DNA from: Blattabacterium sp. (Mastotermes darwiniensis) str. MADAR
Lineage (GTDB): Bacteria; Bacteroidota; Bacteroidia; Flavobacteriales; Blattabacteriaceae
Direction: 5' to 3'
DNA: 64,000 nt
Assembly: GCF_000233435.1 (NCBI RefSeq)
Contig: NC_016146.1
Coordinates: 159,701-223,700, forward strand
The notes below the pieces were generated by a model. It worked only from the letters and a program-made list of their open reading frames with translations, ran no database searches and was not told the origin of the DNA. Position 1 is the first letter of the stretch; each line of letters begins with the position of its first letter. The position numbers and the translations under genes were made by a program. This document shows, piece by piece, positions 43,773 through 53,271 of this stretch.

Positions 43773-46346
43773 TTAATCATTTTTTTTCTCTATTCCAAAA
43801 GAATACTGTAATTTCGTTTCTTTCCATAATTTTTTTTCCTTGAGAAAATTTTTAATATAAAACGATACAGATTTATCATTTCCATGTTTAGCAAAAATAA
43901 TGAGTTGTTCCATGGGACGGGTAGTAGCAACATACAATAAATTAAGATTGTCAAATCTTATCTTAGATAGATATTTTTCATAAGAATTTATGATACAATT
44001 ATCATCTATTTGTTCAAAATACGGTTGTATCTCTTCTAAATAGATAGAATCCAAACCATGATATAAATTAGGACATACATCTATCCATGTTCCTTCCTTT
44101 TTTTTTGAGACAATATTCCAATCGGTGAAAGGAAGAATGACTACAGGAAATTGCAATCCTTTAGATTTGTGAATAGTCATAATTCGAATAGCATCTATAT
44201 TCTGATCATCAGAAATAATGATACTTTCTTTTTCTTTTTTATATTCCCAATATTCCAAAAAATCTACAATAGAATTTCCTACGATTTTCATATACCTATG
44301 AACGAAATCTAAAAAAGAATAGATAGATGAAGTGTTATATGAATTTAATAATCCAAATATAGAAATTATCTGTTCTGCTATATTGTATATAGATTGATTG
44401 TATAAATTTTTTAAATCTAATGAATGTTGTTTTGAACCAACAATTTTTTTTAAGAAAAGATTCAATGGAAGAAAAAGAGTTTCTATAAGAAAATCATGAT
44501 CTTCTTTTTTAGTACGAATTAATTTTTTTTGCAATAATAATAAAATTAAAGTAGCTCTTTTTTGATAACAAAGAGGTTTAAAAAGAATATAAAAAAAATG
44601 TACAATTATTTCTATTTCCAGATGATTTTTAATAAGAAGCGAAACGGAAGTATTGACCATAAAACCGTCTTCCATAAGTTTTTCAGATAATAAATTTCCA
44701 TCTTCATTATTTCTTACTAAGATAGCTATATCCGATAATTTGTATCTCTGTTTTAATAATTTTTGTATCTTATTTTTTATTTGACAATAAATATATTGTT
44801 TGTAATTAATTTCACCCAAACAAACGAAATTTAATTCAACATATCCTCCAGGTTTTTTGAATACTTTTTGTTTAGTTTTATTATATTTATAAAGAGTAGA
44901 ATTAAAAATTTTATATACCGATTGATAAAGGGAATTATTAAATTTTACAATTTCTTCATAGCTACGAAAATTAGTTTCTATAGTGAATACTTCTTTATGA
45001 TAAGATTTAGATGAAGAAGAAATTATATGAATCAAAGACTTAGAATCCCCACCTCTCCAATTATATATAGATTGTTTAGGATCTCCTACAATCATTGCTG
45101 ATCCATTTTCTGATAAAGCATTTTCAACTAATATTCGAATATTTTCCCATTGTAACAATGAAATATCCTGAAATTCATCGATCAAATAATGTTTGTATTT
45201 TTCCCCAATTTTTTCATAAATATGAGGATAGGGTTCTTGGATAATCCTTTCATGAAGTATTTTATTTAATTCTGGGTATAAAAGAATATTTTTTTCTTCT
45301 TTTAAAGAATGAATTTCTTTTTCTATTTCATGTATTATAGATAAAAAATTAAAATTTTTTAAAAAAAGTTTATCTAAAATATAAGAGTCAATATATTTAT
45401 CATATAAAAATTTTGTTTCTTGATATAAGAAAAGTATTTCTTTTTGATTTTCTTTTATCAGTTTTTTTTGATCTATTCTAGTGTTTTTATTATAAAATAT
45501 TCCTATTTGAATAGATTTTTCAAGACGTTTATTCAAAGTATTGAATATTATATCTCCCATACGTAATTTTTGAAAAAATTTTGGGAAATCTTCATAAGGA
45601 AATGAATGTTTTTGAATGGATTTTTTTTTCAGTAAATCAAAAAATTTTTCCCCTTGTTCTTTACATTTTTTTTCAAATTCTTTTGTTCTTTTTAACAAAG
45701 TTTTCTTTAAAAAAATCCAATCATCCAAAGATTTTTCTTTAATTTTTTTTATAGGAAAAAAACTATTTTCTTCTACTAGAAGATGAGCTATTTTAAATAA
45801 TTCTTTGCGTATATCCCAATTTTTTCCTTTTTTTAATTGCTCTAAAGAAAATTGTCCCAAAATATGGGACCATTTTTCTGAATTTTTTAATTTATTATAT
45901 AGATTATCTACAACATTCCATAAAAAATTATGAGGATCCATTTCTAAATCCATATTTTTTTTTGAAAAAGATCGAATAGTACGGTAAGTAAATTTATCTA
46001 TAGTACTTATAGAAAAAGAAGAAAAATCGTATAATATTTCAGATAATATTTTTTTAGAATGTTCGGATAGTTGACTTTTTGTCAATTTTAAATCTTTTTT
46101 AAGAGAATCAAACAAAAAGTAATATTCCTTACTTATTGTTTGATTGGAAAATTCTTTTATACATTGTAGAATTCTTCTCTTCATTTCTTCAGAGGCCTTA
46201 TTTGTAAAGGTTAAAGCTAAAATATGTTTAAATTCATCATAATGAGAACTTTGAAATAGAATGGTAAGGTAATTTTTTACTAGAAAAGAAGTTTTTCCAG
46301 AACCTGCTGATGCGTTATATATTTTTAATGTAGCTGGAAGAATCAT
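43773..46346 (-). CDS. UvrD/RecB-type helicase lacking the C-terminal nuclease domain
   Basis: Superfamily 1 helicase of 857 residues from ATG at 46346; a 24-residue longer start at 46418 is possible but family members begin close to the Walker A motif. Motif I is NASAGSGKT at 11-19; LTFTNKASEEMKRRI (motif Ia), DEFQDISLLQWENI (motif II), MIVGDPKQSIYNWRGG (motif III), TNFRS (motif IV), IMTIHKSKGLQFPVVIL (motif V) and LLYVATTRP (motif VI) are all present. The chain ends about 45 residues after motif VI. Flavobacterial homologues usually have some 200 more residues carrying a RecB-like nuclease domain. It is probably an AddA/RecB relative used in recombination, reduced to the motor. Confidence 0.82.
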   Translation of the reverse strand: MILPATLKIYNASAGSGKTSFLVKNYLTILFQSSHYDEFKHILALTFTNKASEEMKRRILQCIKEFSNQTISKEYYFLFDSLKKDLKLTKSQLSEHSKKILSEILYDFSSFSISTIDKFTYRTIRSFSKKNMDLEMDPHNFLWNVVDNLYNKLKNSEKWSHILGQFSLEQLKKGKNWDIRKELFKIAHLLVEENSFFPIKKIKEKSLDDWIFLKKTLLKRTKEFEKKCKEQGEKFFDLLKKKSIQKHSFPYEDFPKFFQKLRMGDIIFNTLNKRLEKSIQIGIFYNKNTRIDQKKLIKENQKEILFLYQETKFLYDKYIDSYILDKLFLKNFNFLSIIHEIEKEIHSLKEEKNILLYPELNKILHERIIQEPYPHIYEKIGEKYKHYLIDEFQDISLLQWENIRILVENALSENGSAMIVGDPKQSIYNWRGGDSKSLIHIISSSSKSYHKEVFTIETNFRSYEEIVKFNNSLYQSVYKIFNSTLYKYNKTKQKVFKKPGGYVELNFVCLGEINYKQYIYCQIKNKIQKLLKQRYKLSDIAILVRNNEDGNLLSEKLMEDGFMVNTSVSLLIKNHLEIEIIVHFFYILFKPLCYQKRATLILLLLQKKLIRTKKEDHDFLIETLFLPLNLFLKKIVGSKQHSLDLKNLYNQSIYNIAEQIISIFGLLNSYNTSSIYSFLDFVHRYMKIVGNSIVDFLEYWEYKKEKESIIISDDQNIDAIRIMTIHKSKGLQFPVVILPFTDWNIVSKKKEGTWIDVCPNLYHGLDSIYLEEIQPYFEQIDDNCIINSYEKYLSKIRFDNLNLLYVATTRPMEQLIIFAKHGNDKSVSFYIKNFLKEKKLWKETKLQYSFGIEKKND

Positions 46347-46480
46347 AATAGAATCAAATAAGCCAAAAAGTAAAAAAAAATGAATAATATTAGACCTCTC
46401 ATCAATTATTAATTGCATAAATTTGAAAAAAGAATCATAATTTTGGATATTCTTTTTTCCATATTAAATTAAAAAAATAC

Positions 46481-47548
46481 ATGTATAAAAAATTTCCTTA
46501 TGGAGTAGCAACTGGTAGTCTTGTTCAAGAAATATTTGAATATGCTAAGGAAAAAATATTTGCTATACCTGCTGTAAATGTTATTGGATCTAATACAATG
46601 AATGCGGTAATGGAAACCTCTGCAGAAGTAAATGCTCCTGTAATCATTCAATTGTCTAATGGTGGAGCTACTTTTCATGCAGGAAAAGGGTTAAGTAATC
46701 AGGAACAAAAAGCGGCTATAAAAGGATCTATAGCTTGTGCCAAACATATTCATGAATTAGCAAAATATTATAAATCTACTGTTATTCTTCATACAGATCA
46801 TTGTTCTAAACCAAATACTTCATGGATAGATGGATTAATACATGCTAATGAAGAACATTATAAACATTTTGGAAGAACTTTATTTAGTTCTCACATGTTG
46901 GATCTTTCTCAAGAATCTTTAGAAATAAATATTGGTATTTGTGAAAAATACTTTGAAAGAATGAATAAAATTAATATGACCATAGAAATAGAACTTGGAG
47001 TAACGGGAGGAGAAGAAGATGGAATGGACAATTCTCATATAGAAAACAATAAACTTTATACTCAACCAAAAGAAGTTTCATATGCTTATGAAAGATTGAT
47101 GAAAATCAGTAAAAATTTTATTATAGCTGCTTCCTTCGGAAATGTACACGGAGTCTATAAACCTGGAAATGTGGTACTTCGTCCTGTTATATTAAACCAT
47201 ACCCAAAAATATATACAAAAAAAATTTGATACTAAAGAAAAACCAGTTTTTTTTGTTTTTCATGGAGGATCAGGATCTTCTGTAGAAGAGATTCAAGAGT
47301 CTATTAGTTATGGAGTGGTAAAAATAAATGTAGATACAGATTTACAATATGCTTTTACCTGTGGGGTTAGAGATTACATGAATAAAAATAAGGAATATTT
47401 AAAGCAACAGATAGGAAATCCAAAAGGAAAATATCTTCCAAATAAAAAATATTATGATCCTAGAGTATGGCTTAGGGAAGGAGAAAAATCATTCAAGTCA
47501 CTTCTGAAAAAATACTTTGAATTAATGAATAATATTAACACTTTATAA
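46481..47548 (+). CDS. fbaA: fructose-bisphosphate aldolase, class II
   Basis: Zinc-dependent aldolase that splits or forms fructose 1,6-bisphosphate, central to glycolysis and gluconeogenesis from glycerol. The protein has 355 residues, the class IIA size. Seen are [31 protein letters not shown] with a zinc histidine and the catalytic aspartate, [27 protein letters not shown] with another zinc histidine, and [10 protein letters not shown]. Its stop shares one base with the accD start (TAATG). Confidence 0.95.
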   Translation: MYKKFPYGVATGSLVQEIFEYAKEKIFAIPAVNVIGSNTMNAVMETSAEVNAPVIIQLSNGGATFHAGKGLSNQEQKAAIKGSIACAKHIHELAKYYKSTVILHTDHCSKPNTSWIDGLIHANEEHYKHFGRTLFSSHMLDLSQESLEINIGICEKYFERMNKINMTIEIELGVTGGEEDGMDNSHIENNKLYTQPKEVSYAYERLMKISKNFIIAASFGNVHGVYKPGNVVLRPVILNHTQKYIQKKFDTKEKPVFFVFHGGSGSSVEEIQESISYGVVKINVDTDLQYAFTCGVRDYMNKNKEYLKQQIGNPKGKYLPNKKYYDPRVWLREGEKSFKSLLKKYFELMNNINTL

Positions 47549-48387
47549 TGACTTGGTTTTTAAGAAAGAAAAAAAATATTATTACTCCTATAGAAGATAG
47601 AAAAAATTTTCCAAAAGGCCTTTGGTATAGGACTCCAAGTGGAAAAATTATAGATGCGGAAGAACTAAAAAAAAATGCCTATGTGAGTCCAGAAGATGGA
47701 TATCATGTAAGAATTCATAGCAAAGAATATTTTGAAATCCTTTTCGATAATGGAAAATTTTCAGAAATGAATGTTAAAATGATTAGTAAAGACCCTATAA
47801 AATGGATAGATAGTAAAAAATATACAGATAGAATAAAGGAAGCAATAAAAAAAACAAATTTATACGATGCAATTAGAACGGGAGTTGGAAAAATGAAAGA
47901 CATTGACATGGTGATATCCTGTATGGATTTTTCCTTCATAGGAGGTTCTATGGGTTCCGTAGTAGGAGAAAAGATATCTAGAGCTATAAAATATTGTATT
48001 GAAAAGAAATTTCCATATGTATTAATATCTAAGTCTGGTGGAGCAAGAATCATGGAATCTTCTTTTTCCTTAATGCAAATGGCTAAAACAATAGCTAGAT
48101 TAACTCAATTACGTGATGCAAAAATTCCTTATATATCCGTTCTTACAGATCCAACAACAGGAGGAGTTACAGCATCTTATGCTTTACTTGGAGATGTAAA
48201 CATAGCGGAACCAGGGGCTCTTATTGGATTTGCTGGTCCTAGAGTAATTAGGGAAACTATTGGAAAAGACCTTCCAGAGGGTTTTCAAACTTCAGAATTT
48301 CTTCTGGAACATGGTTTTATAGATTTAATTTCTTCTAGAAATGAATTAAAAAAAAATATATCCAATCTTGTTTCTATGATGATGTAA
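47548..48387 (+). CDS. accD: acetyl-CoA carboxylase carboxyltransferase subunit beta, without zinc-finger cysteines
   Basis: Beta half of the transferase that carboxylates acetyl-CoA to malonyl-CoA for fatty-acid synthesis. The protein has 279 residues. The N-terminal part aligns with the zinc-finger segment of other bacteria ([13 protein letters not shown] and [12 protein letters not shown]), but no cysteine is present in the first 55 residues, so the four-cysteine finger is gone; I believe this is shared by Flavobacteria. The catalytic domain is normal: [33 protein letters not shown], and [12 protein letters not shown]. It is coupled to fbaA. It converges with guaA at six bases. Confidence 0.93.
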   Translation: MTWFLRKKKNIITPIEDRKNFPKGLWYRTPSGKIIDAEELKKNAYVSPEDGYHVRIHSKEYFEILFDNGKFSEMNVKMISKDPIKWIDSKKYTDRIKEAIKKTNLYDAIRTGVGKMKDIDMVISCMDFSFIGGSMGSVVGEKISRAIKYCIEKKFPYVLISKSGGARIMESSFSLMQMAKTIARLTQLRDAKIPYISVLTDPTTGGVTASYALLGDVNIAEPGALIGFAGPRVIRETIGKDLPEGFQTSEFLLEHGFIDLISSRNELKKNISNLVSMMM

Positions 48388-48393
48388 TAAAAT

Positions 48394-49923
48394 TTATTCC
48401 CATTCTATAGTTGCTGGAGGTTTAGAAGTAATATCGTATACCAAACGATTAATTCCATCTACTTCATTAATAATTCTATTCGAAATTTTTTCTAAAAAAT
48501 TGTAAGGCAAATGTGAAAAAGTAGCAGTCATAAAATCTTCTGTATTTGTAACACGTAATACAGCAGTATATTCATATGTTCTTTTATCTCCCATAACTCC
48601 TACAGATTTTATGGGTAATAGGATGATAAAAGCTTGACTTACGGATTCATAAAGATCATAATCTTTTAATTCTTGTAAAAGAATACTTTCCGCTTTTTTA
48701 AGGATGGAAATTTTTTTCTGATTGACTTCTCCAAGAATACGAATGCTCAATCCAGGACCAGGAAATGGATGACGATATAAGATTTCTTTTGGAATTCCCA
48801 ATTTTTTACCTATTTTACGCACTTCATCTTTAAATAAGTATTTTAAGGGTTCCAGAAGTTTTAATTTCATTAAATGAGGTAATCCTCCTACATTATGATG
48901 AGATTTAATCAATGATGATGATGTAGAAGATTCAATCACATCCGAATAAATAGTTCCTTGTGCTAAAAATTCTACATCTTTAATTTTTTCGGATTCTTTT
49001 TGAAAAATAGAAATAAATTCTTTTCCGATAATTTTTCTTTTCATTTCAGGATCAGTTATTCCAGTTAAAATGGATAGAAAACGTTTTTTAGCATCTATTA
49101 TTTTAACGAATAGATTCATTTTTTTACATAAAAAAGATATTTTTTCTTTTTTTAAAAGTAACCCAGTATCAACGAAAATGCAATGTAAAGAGTCTCCAAT
49201 AGCCTTATGAATTATATGAGCGGCTACAAAAGAATCTATTCCTCCTGAAAAACCTAATATGACTTTTTTACTATCTACACGTTTTCTTATTTTTTTTACA
49301 ATAGAATCGAGTACAAAATGATTTAATTTCCAATTAAGATTACATTTACAAATATGAAGAATAAAATTTTTCATTATAGAAATTCCGAATTCTGTATGAC
49401 TCACTTCTGGATGAAATTGAACGGCATAAATATCTTTCTTCTCATGAATTAAAGCAGCAATAGAACAAGATGAAGTATGTCCTATCACTTTTAATGTTTT
49501 TGGCAGCTTTTTCACTTCATCAAAATGACTCATCCAAACAATAGATTTCTTAGGTATTCCATGGAATAAATCATTGTTATAACAATCTATAATAAAATTG
49601 GATTTTCCATATTCTTTATATTTGGATTGTTCTATTTCTCCTCCAAAAAGAAAAGAAATAAGTTGCATTCCATAACAAATTCCAAGTATAGGAATATTTA
49701 ACTGGAATATGTTTCTGGATATTAATGGAGGATTTTTCTCATAAACAGAAAAAGGCCCTCCTGATAAAATAATTCCTTTTGGTTTTTTTGATAAAATATT
49801 ACGAATAGAAAGAGAATAAGGACATAAAAGTGCATATACTCCTATTTCTCTAATTTTCCTTGTAATTATCTGGCTGTATTGAGAACCAAAATCCAATACC
49901 AAAATGAAGTCTTTATAATCCAA
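48394..49923 (-). CDS. guaA: GMP synthase (glutamine-hydrolysing), TTG start
   Basis: Converts XMP to GMP with glutamine and ATP. The amidotransferase domain (about 1-190) has VLDFGSQYSQII, SGGPFSVY, LGICYGMQL with the nucleophile cysteine, and the VQFHPEVSHTEFG His-Glu pair. The ATP pyrophosphatase domain has GFSGGIDSF; the dimerisation domain has RHPFPGPGLSIRILGE and ends KPPATIEWE. No ATG can serve: TTG at 49923 gives 509 residues, close to the family length, and TTG at 49950 gives 518. The start lies 11 bases inside purD, so it is probably coupled to purD translation. It ends the purine cluster. Confidence 0.94.
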   Translation of the reverse strand: MDYKDFILVLDFGSQYSQIITRKIREIGVYALLCPYSLSIRNILSKKPKGIILSGGPFSVYEKNPPLISRNIFQLNIPILGICYGMQLISFLFGGEIEQSKYKEYGKSNFIIDCYNNDLFHGIPKKSIVWMSHFDEVKKLPKTLKVIGHTSSCSIAALIHEKKDIYAVQFHPEVSHTEFGISIMKNFILHICKCNLNWKLNHFVLDSIVKKIRKRVDSKKVILGFSGGIDSFVAAHIIHKAIGDSLHCIFVDTGLLLKKEKISFLCKKMNLFVKIIDAKKRFLSILTGITDPEMKRKIIGKEFISIFQKESEKIKDVEFLAQGTIYSDVIESSTSSSLIKSHHNVGGLPHLMKLKLLEPLKYLFKDEVRKIGKKLGIPKEILYRHPFPGPGLSIRILGEVNQKKISILKKAESILLQELKDYDLYESVSQAFIILLPIKSVGVMGDKRTYEYTAVLRVTNTEDFMTATFSHLPYNFLEKISNRIINEVDGINRLVYDITSKPPATIEWE

Positions 49924-51148
49924 TGTCTTTTCGATAATATAAGTTCTCAAAATGAATTTTTTTTACCTTATTATAAGCCATTTTTATAGCCTCATCCATA
50001 GTTTTCCCTAATCCTACCATATTTAAAACACGTCCATGTGACGTTATCCATCTTTCCTTTTCTTTTTTAGCTCCAGCAATATAAAAAGGTTCCATTAAAG
50101 AATTTAATCCCTTTATAATTTTTCCACTTTCATATTTTTCAGGATATCCTTTTGAAGATAAAACAACACAACAAGAACATAATTTTTTCCAAGAAATAGA
50201 TACCTTTTTTTGAAGAAGAGCGGACTGTATTATATGAAAAAAATTGCTGTTCATTAAAGGCAATAAAGCTTGAGTTTCAGGATCCCCCATTCTAGTATTG
50301 TATTCTAATAAGTATACATTATTCGAAGTGATCATTAATCCAAAATAAATAAATCCAAAAAAAGTTAATTTTTCTAAAAGTAAACCTTCTAAAGTTGGAG
50401 TCAATATATTTTTTTTAAAATCCATCCAAACCTCATTGGTCATATATGGATTAGGAACTATAGTCCCCATTCCTCCCGTATTACTTCCTGTTTCTTTTTC
50501 TCCTATTTTTTTATAATCTTTAGCAGATAAAAAAGGAGTGATCTCTTTTCCATTAAATATGGATATGATGGAGGATTCCTGTCCTTTCAAAAATTCTTCT
50601 ATGATAATTGTATTTCCAGATTTTCCAAATTTTTTATCTATCATGATAGAATTTAAAGCATTTTTTGCTTCAGTTTTATTTTTCGCTAATATCACTCCTT
50701 TTCCTGCAGCTATTCCACTAGTTTTTATAACTACGGAATAATGTGTTTTTTCTAAAAAATCTACAGCTTTTTGATAGGAAGAAAAAACTTTGTATTTAGG
50801 AGTACGTACTCCATATTTTTTCATAAATGATTTAGAAAAAACACGATCTACCTCTAGTCTAGCAGCAAGGTAATGTGCCCCCATTATTGCTAATCCGAAA
50901 TTTTTGAACACGTCTACAATTCCATCATATAGAAAAGTTTCAGATCCTACAATAGTTAGATCTATAGAATTTTTTTTAGCAAATAAACACAAATCCAATG
51001 TTGTATGATGATCCTCAATATTTTTTCCTATTTGATTGGTTCCTCCATTCCCAGGATAAAAATAAAGATCCACTGAGTGACAATCTTTGAAAATTTTTTT
51101 TCCAATAGCATGTTCACGTCCTCCATTTCCAAGAATTAAAACTTTCAT
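49913..51148 (-). CDS. purD: phosphoribosylamine-glycine ligase
   Basis: ATP-grasp enzyme joining glycine to phosphoribosylamine, step two of purine synthesis. The protein has 411 residues. Motifs are MKVLILGNGGREHAIG at the N-terminus, VGSETFLYDGIVDVF, SYVIKTSGIAAGKGVILAK-like sequence, IIEEFLKGQESSIISI, GSNTGGMGTIVPNPYM and YNTRMGDPETQALLPLM. It lies four bases after purH and overlaps guaA by 11 bases. Confidence 0.95.
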   Translation of the reverse strand: MKVLILGNGGREHAIGKKIFKDCHSVDLYFYPGNGGTNQIGKNIEDHHTTLDLCLFAKKNSIDLTIVGSETFLYDGIVDVFKNFGLAIMGAHYLAARLEVDRVFSKSFMKKYGVRTPKYKVFSSYQKAVDFLEKTHYSVVIKTSGIAAGKGVILAKNKTEAKNALNSIMIDKKFGKSGNTIIIEEFLKGQESSIISIFNGKEITPFLSAKDYKKIGEKETGSNTGGMGTIVPNPYMTNEVWMDFKKNILTPTLEGLLLEKLTFFGFIYFGLMITSNNVYLLEYNTRMGDPETQALLPLMNSNFFHIIQSALLQKKVSISWKKLCSCCVVLSSKGYPEKYESGKIIKGLNSLMEPFYIAGAKKEKERWITSHGRVLNMVGLGKTMDEAIKMAYNKVKKIHFENLYYRKDIGL

Positions 51149-51152
51149 AATA

Positions 51153-52673
51153 TTAATGTTTAAAATATCTTTTTCCCGTAAAAGCCATAGCTATACCATA
51201 TTCATCACAAGCTTTTACAGATTCTTCATCACGAATAGATCCTCCTGGTTGAAGAATAGCTTTTATTTCACCAGAAATAGCGGCTTCATCTACTACATCA
51301 CGAAAAGGAAAAAAAGCATCAGAAACAAGGACTAATTTTTTTTTCTTTTTTTCTAAAGCTCTTTCTATAGCTTGACGAGCAGCCCAAAGTCTATTCGTTT
51401 GACCTCCAGAGATTCCTAAAGTTTGTGTTCCTTTAGCGACGACAATAGCATTAGATTTTACATATTTTACCACTTTTTGAGCAAAAAATAAAGATTTTAT
51501 TTCTTGTTCGGAAAATTTTTTCTTTGTGACTATTTTATAATCATAAGAAAAAAAATGATCAACTTGTTGAACCAATACTCCTCCATCTATTTTCACATAT
51601 TCTAGTTGATCAGAAATAGGGTATTTTATCCTAATAATTCTTAGATTCTTTTTATTTTTTTTTAAAATACTTAATACATCTGTTTCATAACTAGGAGCTA
51701 AAATAACTTCTAAAAAAATACGATTTATTTCCTTAGCTAATTCTTTTGTGATGGAAACATTGAAGGCCATAATTCCTCCAAAAGAAGAAATAGAATCCGC
51801 ATAATAAGTTTTTTTAAAAGCCTCAATAACATTCTTCCCTAATGCAACTCCACAAGGAGTCGTATGTTTCACCGTGCAACAAGCTGGTTCATAAAATTGA
51901 GATACGACTTTCCAAGCTATATCCATATCTCTTAAATTATTAAAAGAAAGTTCTTTTCCATGTAATTGATGAAAATTACGCATTGCTCCATGGTGAATAG
52001 TGCTAACATAATAAGCTGCTTTTTGATGAGGATTTTCTCCATAACGGAGATTCATCTTTTTTTCATAAGAAGAATGTAAATAAGGAGGAAAATTTTCTTC
52101 CATTAAAAAATATTGAGAGATTGCAGAATCATAAGCAGAAGTTAGATTGAATACTTTTCCTGCTAATTTTTTTCTTAATTTTAATGAAGTTTCACCATAG
52201 GTATCAATTTCCCTTTTCACTAATAGGTAATCGTTTTTATCGGTGATAGGGGTAACATGAAAAAAATTTTTTGCTGCTGCTCGAAGCATAGAAGGCCCTC
52301 CTATATCAATAAATTCAATCAATGAAGGATTTATTCCCTTTAATAATTTATCAAAAAATGGATAGAAATTTACCAATACAATATCAATGGGATGGATCTT
52401 GTGAAAACGAAGATATTCCATATGTGCATCAATAGAACGATTAGCCAAAATCCCCCCATAAATATATGGATGAATAGTTTTTATTCTTCCATCTAATATT
52501 TCAGAATATGAGGTGATGTTTTCTATTTTTAGAATATTAGATATTCCATGTTTTTTTAAATATTGATAGGTCCCACCAGTAGAAATAATTCGATATCCTT
52601 TTTTATCCAAAAAACTGACAAATTCGAATAATTCTATATTTTTTTCATAAACACTAATTAAAGCTCTTTTCAT
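51153..52673 (-). CDS. purH: bifunctional AICAR formyltransferase / IMP cyclohydrolase
   Basis: Last two steps to IMP. The protein has 506 residues. The cyclohydrolase domain (about 1-195) is MGS-like with RALISVYEKNIELFEF, IISTGGTYQYLKKHGI and DGRIKTIHPYIYGGIL. The transformylase domain has NLRYGENPHQKAAYY, KELSFNNLRDMDIAW, CTVKHTTPCGVALG and, near the end, SDAFFPFRD and AILQPGGSIRDEE. It uses 10-formyl-THF from FolD and can recycle AICAR released by HisF. It is four bases upstream of purD. Confidence 0.95.
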   Translation of the reverse strand: MKRALISVYEKNIELFEFVSFLDKKGYRIISTGGTYQYLKKHGISNILKIENITSYSEILDGRIKTIHPYIYGGILANRSIDAHMEYLRFHKIHPIDIVLVNFYPFFDKLLKGINPSLIEFIDIGGPSMLRAAAKNFFHVTPITDKNDYLLVKREIDTYGETSLKLRKKLAGKVFNLTSAYDSAISQYFLMEENFPPYLHSSYEKKMNLRYGENPHQKAAYYVSTIHHGAMRNFHQLHGKELSFNNLRDMDIAWKVVSQFYEPACCTVKHTTPCGVALGKNVIEAFKKTYYADSISSFGGIMAFNVSITKELAKEINRIFLEVILAPSYETDVLSILKKNKKNLRIIRIKYPISDQLEYVKIDGGVLVQQVDHFFSYDYKIVTKKKFSEQEIKSLFFAQKVVKYVKSNAIVVAKGTQTLGISGGQTNRLWAARQAIERALEKKKKKLVLVSDAFFPFRDVVDEAAISGEIKAILQPGGSIRDEESVKACDEYGIAMAFTGKRYFKH

Positions 52674-52692
52674 AACAACAATTCAATTAATT

Positions 52693-53265
52693 CTAATTGA
52701 GCCCAATAAAATAAGTCAAATATTGAATGAGAATCTCTTTTTCTATGAGAGATATTTTTTTGTATAAAGAGATAGGAGTTTCTTGTGAAGAAATCCTACA
52801 TGATTTTCTTAAAATTATATTTCCAGAATCAATATCCTTTGTGACATAATGAATGGTAGCTCCTGATATTTTCTCTTTATTTTTTAAAACTTTTTGATGA
52901 ACTCTCATTCCATACATTCCTTTTCCTCCATATTTAGGTAAGAGAGATGGATGAATATTGATGATTCTTCCTTCCCATTTTTTACAAAATTCTGCATCTA
53001 ATATGGAAATAAAACCAGAAAGTACTATAAGATCTGGAATATCTTTTAACAAAAGATTGTCTATCTCTTTGGATAAATTTTTAGTATTGGCTAAAGAAAA
53101 AGTTGTAATATTCTCTTTCAATGCATATTGAATGGCTTCACAGTCTCTATCAGCAATCACTAAATTAACTTTAATTTTTTCATGAAGTACTCCATCGGTA
53201 ATAGATTGTAGAATATGCCGCATACTTGTTCCTTTTCCAGAAACTAAAATAGCTATTTTTTTCAT
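52693..53265 (-). CDS. purN: phosphoribosylglycinamide formyltransferase
   Basis: Formyl-THF-dependent step three of purine synthesis. The protein has 190 residues. KIAILVSGKGTSMRHILQS at the N-terminus binds phosphate; the catalytic segment WEGRIINIHPSLLPKYGGKGMYG holds the Asn-His pair, and ISGATIHYVTKDIDSGNII has the catalytic aspartate. It lies six bases after purM and 19 before purH. This makes a formate-dependent PurT unnecessary. Confidence 0.94.
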   Translation of the reverse strand: MKKIAILVSGKGTSMRHILQSITDGVLHEKIKVNLVIADRDCEAIQYALKENITTFSLANTKNLSKEIDNLLLKDIPDLIVLSGFISILDAEFCKKWEGRIINIHPSLLPKYGGKGMYGMRVHQKVLKNKEKISGATIHYVTKDIDSGNIILRKSCRISSQETPISLYKKISLIEKEILIQYLTYFIGLN

Positions 53266-53271
53266 ATGAAT

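Noticed and set aside
47715-48053. A 112-codon open frame antisense to accD
   Set aside because: It is a shadow of the conserved accD frame with no independent start context or family resemblance.
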